The position numbers and the translations under genes are program-made. A DNA stretch of 64,000 bases. Origin: Psychroserpens damuponensis. Lineage in GTDB: Bacteria; Bacteroidota; Bacteroidia; Flavobacteriales; Flavobacteriaceae. The stretch covers positions 236,038 to 300,037 of the forward strand of contig NZ_JXJO01000011.1 in NCBI RefSeq assembly GCF_000826655.1, written 5' to 3'. Within the stretch, counting starts at the first letter, position 1, and every line of letters starts with the position of its first letter. Shown one piece after another: positions 56,994-64,000 of the stretch. The notes beneath the pieces were generated by a model. That model was not told the origin of the DNA. It was given only the letters and a program-made list of their open reading frames with translations, and did not search any database.

Positions 56994-59682
56994 GTTTGAG
57001 AAATCTCATTATTTTTTTATAACACTATTCTTACTATTTAATAATTTTCTGCTATTTGGTCAAAATTTAGTATTGAGTGGGAGAGTAGTTGATAGTCTAA
57101 ATAATCCATTAGCTTACACCAACATTTTAGCAATACCAGATTCAAATGACCAAGAAATACGATTTGCTGCAGCAGAAAATAATGGTACATTTAATCTTGG
57201 CCTTTCAAATAACCAAACCTACAACGTCACAGTAAGTTATTTAGGATACAAATCCCAAACCATTGAGATTACCACCAAAGAAGAAGACATTACCCAAAAT
57301 TTTATTTTATTAGAAAACCCAGACCAATTGGATGAGGTGACTTTAAATTATGCACCTCCAATTTCCGTAAAAAAAGATACCATCACTTATAACGTCGATA
57401 GCTTTAAAACAGGAGAAGAACGTAAATTAAGAGAGCTACTTAAAAAATTACCAGGCGTTGAAGTAGACAGAGCTGGTAATGTCATGGTTCAAGGTAAAAA
57501 GGTTACTAAAGTGTTGGTGGAAAATAAAACCTTTTTTACAGGTAATAGTAAGTTAGCAGTTAATAATATCCCAGCAGTTGCTGTAGATAAAGTAGAGATT
57601 TTAGATAATTATAATGAGGTGGCTATGCTCAAAAATCTACAAGACTCAGAGGATATGGCAATGAACATCAAACTTAAAGAAGACAAAAAGAAATTTGCTT
57701 TTGGAGACGTAGAAATTGGCGCAGGAATAAGAGATAGATATCTTATTCATCCCAATTTATTTTATTACAGTCCAAAAACAACGGTCAATTTTATAGGAGA
57801 CTTAAATAACCAAGGGATAAAAAGTTTTACATTTAAAGATTATTTGGAGTTTGAAGGTGGTTTTGGTAAATTGATGCAAGATGCTGGGAGTTATTTCTCA
57901 TTGTATAATAGCGATTTCGCACAGTATCTCAATAATCAAGATTATACTGCAAACACCAATCAATTTGGAGCATTAAACATTAGACAATCCATCAACGAGA
58001 AAACAGATATAAGCGGTTATATCATTACTTCAAAATCCAAAACAGAAACTCAAAGCAATACTTTAAACGAGTATCTAAATTTTAGCGAGCCTTTTACAGA
58101 GGATAGAACAACAACAAACAACATCAACAATTTTTTTACAATAGGTAAAATCACCCTAGATTATGACCCTAGTTTTGACGAAGACTTTGCCTATAACAGT
58201 TTTGTAAAACTAACCAATAATGATGCTAATGGTTTAATAACAACTATAAACCCATCACAAAGTAATAACATTAATACGATTACAGATATTAAAGGTTTAA
58301 ATCTCAAACAAAATATAAGTTATAGCAGGAAACTTTCTAAAGACCATACAGCAACTTTAGAAGCAACCTATAATTTTCAAAATGACAAGCCTATTACAGA
58401 GTGGTTCACTAATCAACAAATACTTCAAGGTTTAATCCCTTTAGAAGAGGATGAAGTTTATTCCATTTTACAAACCAAACGTTCAAATTCTCATAATGCC
58501 AATGCGATTATAAAAGATTATTGGGTACTCAATAATTTTAATCATTTATATACCACTTTTGGAGTCAATGCTGCATTTACCAGTTTTGAAAATCAAGATG
58601 TACAGCAATTGAGTGATGGTAGTGTTAACAATTTTAATTCCGCAGGTTTTGGGAATGATTTTGCCTATAATTTTATAGACACGTTTGTTGGTTTAGAGTA
58701 TAAGTTTCAAATAGGAATTGCAACCTTTAAACCTATGTTGTATTATCATTTTTATAACTGGAACACTAAACAGTTTGATGAGCGTTTCAATAATAGAAAA
58801 TCATTATTACTACCTCAATTTACCACCAAAGTAGAATTTAATAACAGTGAAAAGCTAAATTTTAGATACAAATTGAACGCAAGATTCCCAAGTATTAATC
58901 GTTTGGCAAATAATTTTGTGCTCAATAATTTTAATAGTGTTTTTAAAGGTGACACTACTTTAGAAAACCAGTTGTATCATACAGCTAGTTTGAGTTATTA
59001 TAAGTTTAGTCTCTTTAAAAACCTCAACTTTAATGTCAATACGAGTTTTAATAAGCGTGTACAAAGTTTAAAATCTGTAACTCAATTACAAGGTATTGAT
59101 CAATTTACAACACAAGTATTATTTGATTTACCTGAGCATTCTTGGAATTTGAGTAGCAGATTATCAAAAAAAATAAAGAAGATAAAATATAACATTAGCG
59201 CACGTTTTGGCTATAATGATTTCTACCAAATATTAAACAACCAAACAAATCTAAACGTTTCAAAAAGTATCTCATCAACATTGAGTATTGAAACGTCTTT
59301 CAAAAACCATCCAAATTTAGAGCTTGGTTACACTAAAGACTTTAATAATTACAAATCTATTGCAGGAGAAAACAATTTTGAAAATGATCGCTTTTTCGCT
59401 TTTTTAGAATATGATTTTCTAGAAAATTTCATTTTCAAAGCAGATTATAGTTATGATGCTTACTTAAACAAAAGTGCAAACATTAAAAATACGTTTGATA
59501 CTGCAAACGCATCCTTATTTTATCAAGTTGAAGACAGTCCTTGGGGATTTGAAGTCAACGCATCCAACTTGTTTGACGTCACCTTCAAACAACAGAACAG
59601 TTTTAATAGTTTTCTCATTTCCGATAGTAAAACATTTATACTCCCAAGAATCGTCATGCTTAAAGTGGCTTATAAGTTTTAG
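56974..59682 (+). CDS. Outer-membrane beta-barrel protein with carboxypeptidase-like regulatory domain (module 2)
   Basis: A 902-residue paralog of the module 1 barrel. After the signal peptide (about 8-30) come the regulatory beta-sandwich (VLSGRVVDSLNNPLAYTNILAIP), a plug-like region (KLRELLKKLPGVEVDRAGNVMVQGKKV, with KDTITYNVDSFKTGEE before it) and a long barrel ending in VAYKF. It lacks a clear TonB box. Start ATG 56974 overlaps the GLPGLI gene. The pair of barrels share the plug pattern LLKKLPG(I/V)xV but differ in the barrel, as expected if each has its own ligand. Confidence 0.85.
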   Translation: MVLKKTKFEKSHYFFITLFLLFNNFLLFGQNLVLSGRVVDSLNNPLAYTNILAIPDSNDQEIRFAAAENNGTFNLGLSNNQTYNVTVSYLGYKSQTIEITTKEEDITQNFILLENPDQLDEVTLNYAPPISVKKDTITYNVDSFKTGEERKLRELLKKLPGVEVDRAGNVMVQGKKVTKVLVENKTFFTGNSKLAVNNIPAVAVDKVEILDNYNEVAMLKNLQDSEDMAMNIKLKEDKKKFAFGDVEIGAGIRDRYLIHPNLFYYSPKTTVNFIGDLNNQGIKSFTFKDYLEFEGGFGKLMQDAGSYFSLYNSDFAQYLNNQDYTANTNQFGALNIRQSINEKTDISGYIITSKSKTETQSNTLNEYLNFSEPFTEDRTTTNNINNFFTIGKITLDYDPSFDEDFAYNSFVKLTNNDANGLITTINPSQSNNINTITDIKGLNLKQNISYSRKLSKDHTATLEATYNFQNDKPITEWFTNQQILQGLIPLEEDEVYSILQTKRSNSHNANAIIKDYWVLNNFNHLYTTFGVNAAFTSFENQDVQQLSDGSVNNFNSAGFGNDFAYNFIDTFVGLEYKFQIGIATFKPMLYYHFYNWNTKQFDERFNNRKSLLLPQFTTKVEFNNSEKLNFRYKLNARFPSINRLANNFVLNNFNSVFKGDTTLENQLYHTASLSYYKFSLFKNLNFNVNTSFNKRVQSLKSVTQLQGIDQFTTQVLFDLPEHSWNLSSRLSKKIKKIKYNISARFGYNDFYQILNNQTNLNVSKSISSTLSIETSFKNHPNLELGYTKDFNNYKSIAGENNFENDRFFAFLEYDFLENFIFKADYSYDAYLNKSANIKNTFDTANASLFYQVEDSPWGFEVNASNLFDVTFKQQNSFNSFLISDSKTFILPRIVMLKVAYKF

Positions 59683-59703
59683 TTTTTATTTTCTTCATGT
59701 ATC

Positions 59704-59730
59704 TGTCATTCAGAGCGAAGCGAACAATCT
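59704..59730 (+). repeat. Half copy of the GTCATTC element
   Basis: TGTCATTCAGAGCGAAGCGAACAATCT matches the left part of the 55381 element closely. It lies in the 154-base gap before scoA. A weaker half copy is at 28636-28660. Confidence 0.6.
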
Positions 59731-59836
59731 TTTTTATAAATTATTAAAATATAGTCTTCAGCTACCCGACAACTGTCAGAACTCCTTCTGATTAACAAAT
59801 ATATTTCGTAAATTTCCGTAGAAAAAATAGATACAA

Positions 59837-60541
59837 ATGATCAATAAAAAAGTAGCTAATGTTCAAGAAGCACTTGAAGGTGTTAGCGATAATATGACCT
59901 TTATGTTTGGCGGTTTTGGGTTGTCTGGAATTCCTGAAAATTCTATAGCAGAGTTAGTTCGTTTGGGCACCAAAGGGCTCAAGTGTATTTCTAATAATGC
60001 AGGAGTAGATGATTTTGGGTTGGGCTTATTATTGCAAGGCAAGCAAATCGATAAAATGACATCGTCATATGTAGGAGAAAATGATGAGTTTGAAAGACAG
60101 ATGTTGAGTGGAGAATTGGAAGTAGAGTTAATACCTCAAGGGACTTTGGCAGAACGTTGCAGAGCAGCACAAGCAGGATTTCCAGCAATCTACACACCAG
60201 CAGGTTATGGAACCGAAGTAGCCGAAGGTAAAGAAACTAGAGAATTTGATGGTAAAATGTATGTTTTAGAATATGCTTTTAAAGCCGATTTTGCTTTTGT
60301 AAAAGCATGGAAAGGCGATGCGGCAGGAAACCTAGTGTTTAAAGGTACGGCAAGAAATTTTAATCCTAATATGTGTGGTGCAGCCAAAATTACGGTTGCT
60401 GAGGTTGAAGAACTCGTTCCTGTAGGAACTTTAGATCCTAACCAAATACATATTCCAGGCATTTTTGTGAAACGTATTTTTCAAGGCGAAACGTATGAGA
60501 AGAGAATTGAGCAACGAACTGTTCGTGCAAAAGCTAATTAA
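59837..60541 (+). CDS. scoA: 3-oxoacid CoA-transferase subunit A
   Basis: Alpha subunit of succinyl-CoA:3-ketoacid CoA-transferase, used in ketone-body, leucine or butanoate breakdown. The 234-residue protein has the family 1 CoA-transferase glycine loop [27 protein letters not shown], and [20 protein letters not shown]. The subunit B gene follows 20 bases later. An acetoacetate transferase (AtoD) is the alternative. Confidence 0.9.
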   Translation: MINKKVANVQEALEGVSDNMTFMFGGFGLSGIPENSIAELVRLGTKGLKCISNNAGVDDFGLGLLLQGKQIDKMTSSYVGENDEFERQMLSGELEVELIPQGTLAERCRAAQAGFPAIYTPAGYGTEVAEGKETREFDGKMYVLEYAFKADFAFVKAWKGDAAGNLVFKGTARNFNPNMCGAAKITVAEVEELVPVGTLDPNQIHIPGIFVKRIFQGETYEKRIEQRTVRAKAN

Positions 60542-60561
60542 AAATTGATACATTATAAATT

Positions 60562-61215
60562 ATGTTAGATAAAAACGGAATAGCAAAACGCATAGCAAAA
60601 GAAGTGCAAGATGGATACTATGTTAATCTCGGGATTGGTATTCCTACACTTGTAGCAAACTATGTAAGAGACGATATAGAAGTTGAATTTCAAAGTGAAA
60701 ACGGAGTACTTGGTATGGGACCTTTTCCTTTTGAAGGTGAAGAAGATGCTGATATTATTAATGCAGGAAAACAAACCATCACGACATTGCCAGGAGCTAG
60801 TTTTTTTGACTCAGCTACTAGTTTTTCTATGATACGTGGTCAACATGTTGATTTAACTATTTTAGGTGCTATGGAGGTATCTGAAGATGGTGATATCGCC
60901 AATTGGAAAATACCAGGTAAAATGGTAAAAGGAATGGGTGGCGCAATGGACCTCGTTGCCAGTGCAGAAAATATCATTGTGGCTATGATGCATACCAATA
61001 GAGCTGGTGCTTCAAAATTATTGAAACATTGTTCGTTACCTTTAACAGGAGTGGCTTGTGTGAAAAAAGTAGTTACTAATTTGGCGGTTATGCAAGTGAC
61101 TCCAAATGGCTTTAAACTTCTAGAGAGAGCACCAGGTGTTTCGGTAGAGGAGATTCAAAATGCTACCGAAGGACATTTGATTATAGATGGTGACATTCCA
61201 GAAATGGATTTGTAA
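60562..61215 (+). CDS. scoB: 3-oxoacid CoA-transferase subunit B
   Basis: Beta subunit, 217 residues, with the active-site glutamate in QSENGVLGMGPFPF (SENG motif) and GIGIPTLVANYV near the start, plus DLTILGAMEVSEDGDIANWKIPGK, all typical. Together with scoA it forms the heterotetrameric enzyme. A terminator lies 60 bases downstream, so the two genes form a complete operon. Confidence 0.92.
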   Translation: MLDKNGIAKRIAKEVQDGYYVNLGIGIPTLVANYVRDDIEVEFQSENGVLGMGPFPFEGEEDADIINAGKQTITTLPGASFFDSATSFSMIRGQHVDLTILGAMEVSEDGDIANWKIPGKMVKGMGGAMDLVASAENIIVAMMHTNRAGASKLLKHCSLPLTGVACVKKVVTNLAVMQVTPNGFKLLERAPGVSVEEIQNATEGHLIIDGDIPEMDL

Positions 61216-61277
61216 TACTTGAAATCAACCTCAAAATAAGTGCATTATCATTTTTGAGTAATGCGAAACATATCATG

Positions 61278-61302
61278 AGCCACTTTTATAGTGGCTTTTT
61301 TT
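61278..61302 (+). terminator. Rho-independent terminator of scoAB
   Basis: AGCCACT / AGTGGCT, 7-bp stem, 5-base loop, T run. An octamer copy follows three bases later. Confidence 0.9.
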
Positions 61303-61486
61303 ATTTCCGAAGAAAATATTGAGCAAATTAATTGTAAGAAAATTCTGTTAAATAGGTGTTAAATGTTAAAATTAAGTGTATTTCAACGATTAATTGTGTA
61401 TTTAGACTGATTAATTGAAAAAGGGTAGTATGTTTACAAAACCAAATCGGAAATAAGATATTTAATGTTTAACCTAAATTTTATGA

Positions 61487-61608
61487 TTTGCCCCAAGTCT
61501 ATCATAATTTTAACTAATTGAACTTTTTTGCCCCAAACCTACTATTTATTATTTTGACTAAATGAACTTTTTTGCCCCAAATTTACCTAAACCTACTATT
61601 ACCGAAAG
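61487..61608. repeat. Direct repeats containing TTTGCCCCAA
   Basis: The decamer occurs at 61487, 61527 and 61571 (spacing 40 and 44). Copies 2 and 3 share preceding (T)GAACTTTT and following CCTACTAT sequence. Confidence 0.75.
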
Positions 61609-61684
61609 CAAGCTTATTGCTAGTTTTCAAAACACGTTAAAATTGTTTAAAAGTGTCTTAGCCCTAACTAAAAAAATATTCATG

Positions 61685-63376
61685 CTATAATCCTTTCGGA
61701 ATAGCATGAATAAGTTTTTTAGTATATTCTTTTTGTGGATGATTATAAATAACATCTGCATCATCCATTTCTTCAATTTCCCCTTTATTCATTACAATTA
61801 GTTGATCAGACATATATTTAACCACAGCCAAATCGTGTGATATAAATATATAAGTAAAACCATAATTGCTTTTTAAATCATTAAGCAAATTTAGTACTTG
61901 AGCTTGCACAGAAATATCTAATGCCGATACCGATTCATCACAAATAATAAGTTGAGGTTCTACGGCAATTGCTCTAGCAATGCCTATGCGTTGACGTTGG
62001 CCACCAGAAAATTCATGTGGATACCTATTAAAATACGTATCATCTAATCCAACTTTTAATAATAAATCTATAACCCGTTGTTTTCTATCAGTTTCAGAGG
62101 TGCCAATACCATGAACTTTCATGGGTTCCATTATGGCTTTACCAACGGTTAGTCTTGGGTTTAGAGACGCAAAAGGGTCTTGAAATATAATTTGAATTTC
62201 TTTTCTAAGTTTACGTATTGCAGATCTAGATAGTTTAGTAATATCTAAGCCTTGATATAAAATAGATCCAGCTGTCGCTTTGTCTAACTGTAAGATCGCG
62301 TTAGAAAGCGTTGATTTACCGCAACCAGATTCACCTACTAAACCCAAAGTCTCTCCTTTGTATAATTTAAATGACACCTTATTTACTGCTTTAAAGGTTT
62401 CGGGCTTTGAAAACCATCCAGACTTAGATATATATTCCTTTTCAATATTGATAACCTCCAAAAGCGGTTTTTGAGCATATATTCTTTGGTGAGTTTCGGC
62501 ACGTTCTGTTGAGGTTATAACTGTAGATGTTGCTGTATTATTTATAAAATCATCTATGGTAGGCAACTGTTTTAATCGTGTTTTGGTAGATGGTTTTGAG
62601 TTGATTAATGCTTTTGTATATATATGCTTCGGAAATTTAAAAACTTGTTCAATGTCACCTTGTTCAACAATAGCTCCTTTATACATGACCATAACACGGT
62701 CTGCAATTTCTGATACTAGAGATAAATCATGAGAGATGAAAATGATACTCATTTGCCCTTCTTTTTGAAGTTCTTTAAGTAGCAAAATAATATCTTTTTG
62801 AACAGTGACATCTAAAGCAGTCGTTGGTTCGTCTGCAATTAATAATTGTGGTTTGCAAGCAATTGCCATAGCAATCATGACACGTTGTTTTTGTCCGCCA
62901 GAAATTTCATGAGGATAGGCATTATAAACACGATCAGGCAATGGTAGTTTCACCTTCTCAAAAAGCGCTAAAGTTTCGGTTTTAGCTTCTGCTTTTGATA
63001 AATTGGTGTGTTGAAGTAGCAGTTCTATAACTTGTTTTCCGCAAGTCATTGATGGATTTAATGAACTCATGGGTTCTTGAAAAATAACAGCTATTTTTTT
63101 TCCTCTTATCTTCTGAAATTGTTTAGCGCTAAGTGTTGTTAAGTCTTGCGAGTCAAACTGAATTGAACCTTGAGTAATTTTTGAAATCTTTTTTGGTAAT
63201 AAGCCTAAAATAGCTAATGAAGATACAGATTTTCCTGAGCCAGATTCACCTACAACACCTAAAATCTCATTTTTATTTAAATGGTAAGATATAGATTTAA
63301 TGATTTCGTTATCAATGCCTTCCGAAGAAAAAGAAATTGAAAGTTGCTCTACTTTTAAAAGAATTTGATTCTGCAT
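61685..63376 (-). CDS. Peptide/nickel-type ABC transporter ATPase, two fused ATP-binding domains
   Basis: A 563-residue protein fusing the two ATPases of Dpp/Opp-type systems (DppD-DppF order), as in YejF and GsiA. Domain 1 has GESGSGKSV, ISGGQKQRV signature and LIADEPTTALD; domain 2 (from about 310) has GESGCGKST, FSGGQRQRI and LIICDESVSALD. Both end with the oligopeptide-transporter C-terminal segment. The permeases and binding protein are not in the window. A TACATTTA box lies three bases before the ATG. It would drive import of peptides or similar solutes. Confidence 0.92.
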   Translation of the reverse strand: MQNQILLKVEQLSISFSSEGIDNEIIKSISYHLNKNEILGVVGESGSGKSVSSLAILGLLPKKISKITQGSIQFDSQDLTTLSAKQFQKIRGKKIAVIFQEPMSSLNPSMTCGKQVIELLLQHTNLSKAEAKTETLALFEKVKLPLPDRVYNAYPHEISGGQKQRVMIAMAIACKPQLLIADEPTTALDVTVQKDIILLLKELQKEGQMSIIFISHDLSLVSEIADRVMVMYKGAIVEQGDIEQVFKFPKHIYTKALINSKPSTKTRLKQLPTIDDFINNTATSTVITSTERAETHQRIYAQKPLLEVINIEKEYISKSGWFSKPETFKAVNKVSFKLYKGETLGLVGESGCGKSTLSNAILQLDKATAGSILYQGLDITKLSRSAIRKLRKEIQIIFQDPFASLNPRLTVGKAIMEPMKVHGIGTSETDRKQRVIDLLLKVGLDDTYFNRYPHEFSGGQRQRIGIARAIAVEPQLIICDESVSALDISVQAQVLNLLNDLKSNYGFTYIFISHDLAVVKYMSDQLIVMNKGEIEEMDDADVIYNHPQKEYTKKLIHAIPKGL

Positions 63377-63768
63377 AGGTAAATGTAATCAATTCTTTAT
63401 TTTAATTAAAAAAATATAAATTAATGCATTAAGCTAGTTTTCAACGGAAATGTAAAACATAAAGCAATCAATAATAGTAAATTAATTGGAGCAAGTTGCT
63501 AAATTACATGGTCTTTAGAAGGCATAATAATTAGAAAATAATGGATTAAATAATAGATAGAAGTTAAGGCTAAGGAACTCAAAAAGAGTTAAACTGAATA
63601 TAACGACATGTTATTTTTATGAGGATTAATATTAATCAATTAAAGATATAAAATGTTAACAAAACACGTCTTTAGACGGTTTAATATGCGTTTTGTGGAT
63701 AAAATAGTAATTAATGTAATATATTAGCATGTTATATGAATTGATATTGTTCATTAAATTTATTACTG
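63377..63768. other. Divergent gap at the right end
   Basis: 392 AT-rich bases between divergent genes. Contains a 14-bp perfect palindrome GATTAATATTAATC at 63624-63637 and a small CGTC-TTTA-GACG hairpin at 63667-63678; both could be regulatory. No gene seen. Confidence 0.5.
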
Positions 63769-64000
63769 ATGAAAAAAACTACTTATTTATTTGTGTTATT
63801 ATTTATGGTCGCTCAAATATCTTTAGCTCAAGATATTTACAAGCGCGTTACCATTAATAATATTGACGCTACTGTTGTTGAGATTTTAGACAACCATGGT
63901 ATTGACATGACCTGCGGTGCTTTATTTTTAGATGACACATTACAATTAGAACTCAGTGATAATGAACTACAAACCTTAGCTAATCAAGGTGTAGGCTATA
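63769..64000 (+). CDS. Secreted protein, 3'-truncated; possibly an M14 carboxypeptidase
   Basis: The frame opens at ATG 63769 and runs off the window after 77 codons. It starts with a signal peptide (KKTTYLFVLLFMVAQISLAQ), then DIYKRVTINNID, a short repeat of hydrophobic and Asp/Asn residues, and LQLELSDNELQTLANQGVGY. The start resembles the N-terminal propeptide-like region of secreted flavobacterial zinc carboxypeptidases, but the catalytic part is outside the window, so this is tentative. Confidence 0.6.
   Translation, partial: MKKTTYLFVLLFMVAQISLAQDIYKRVTINNIDATVVEILDNHGIDMTCGALFLDDTLQLELSDNELQTLANQGVGY

Larger units (their letters stand above)
61216..61684. other. scoB-ABC gap
   Basis: 469 bases between convergent genes: terminator at 61278, CTTCGGAA octamer at 61305, and three direct repeats centred on TTTGCCCCAA at 61487-61580. 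No gene seen. Confidence 0.6.

Overview
The window looks like chromosome of a member of the Bacteroidota, family Flavobacteriaceae, probably a marine gliding species. It is AT-rich and carries type IX secretion and gliding genes (sprE/porW at 15485, gldH at 52213, a secreted protein with a C-terminal T9SS sorting domain at 35964). It also has GLPGLI proteins, promoters of the TAnnTTTG type, few Shine-Dalgarno sequences, several TTG starts, and an atp cluster that lacks the beta and epsilon genes. The genus is not determinable. I saw no tRNA, rRNA, CRISPR array, prophage or insertion sequence.

Layout. 1-4.7 kb: the end of a surface-polysaccharide locus (UDP-glucuronate decarboxylase, initiating sugar-phosphate transferase, glycosyltransferase, CapK/PaaK-like adenylate-forming enzyme). 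4.8-11 kb: housekeeping genes (purD, upp, GT9 glycosyltransferase, a flavin/2Fe-2S reductase) and small flavobacterial families. 11-15 kb: a PadR-regulated ABC-exporter cassette. 15.5-24.4 kb: sprE, bactofilin, atpZ, then atpBEFHAG with its own promoter and a strong terminator. 24.4-32 kb: two paralogous lipoproteins, flippase, dut, nucleotidyltransferase, TPR protein, DUF4292 lipoprotein and an EnvC-like murein hydrolase activator. 32-41 kb: thioesterase, HU-SPOR protein, dprA, a large T9SS cargo protein, trpS, plsC. 41.4-45.2 kb and 55.9-59.7 kb: two modules of identical design (small secreted Cys protein, GLPGLI protein, large outer-membrane barrel). 45.2-49 kb: a barrel/anti-sigma-like protein, its ECF sigma factor, a lipoprotein and recA. 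49.3-49.6 kb: a candidate structured RNA. 49.6-55.1 kb: trhO, ricT, gldH and a class A PBP. 59.8-64 kb: scoAB, a double-ABC peptide-transport ATPase and the start of a secreted protein.

Three signals stand out. (1) The octamer CTTCGGAA occurs at least 35 times on the two strands (17 forward, 18 reverse), where base composition predicts about one; it resembles an uptake-sequence or HIP1-type iterated motif. Its two longest gaps coincide with the two GLPGLI modules. (2) The two GLPGLI modules share gene order, an intercistronic hairpin after the small gene, and an upstream TACGG-TTTTT-CCGTA-type hairpin, which suggests a repeated system built around a small exported protein. (3) The recA-trhO gap carries a multi-helix RNA candidate closed by a terminal stem and followed by a terminator. 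All counts and structures were made by eye and need computation.
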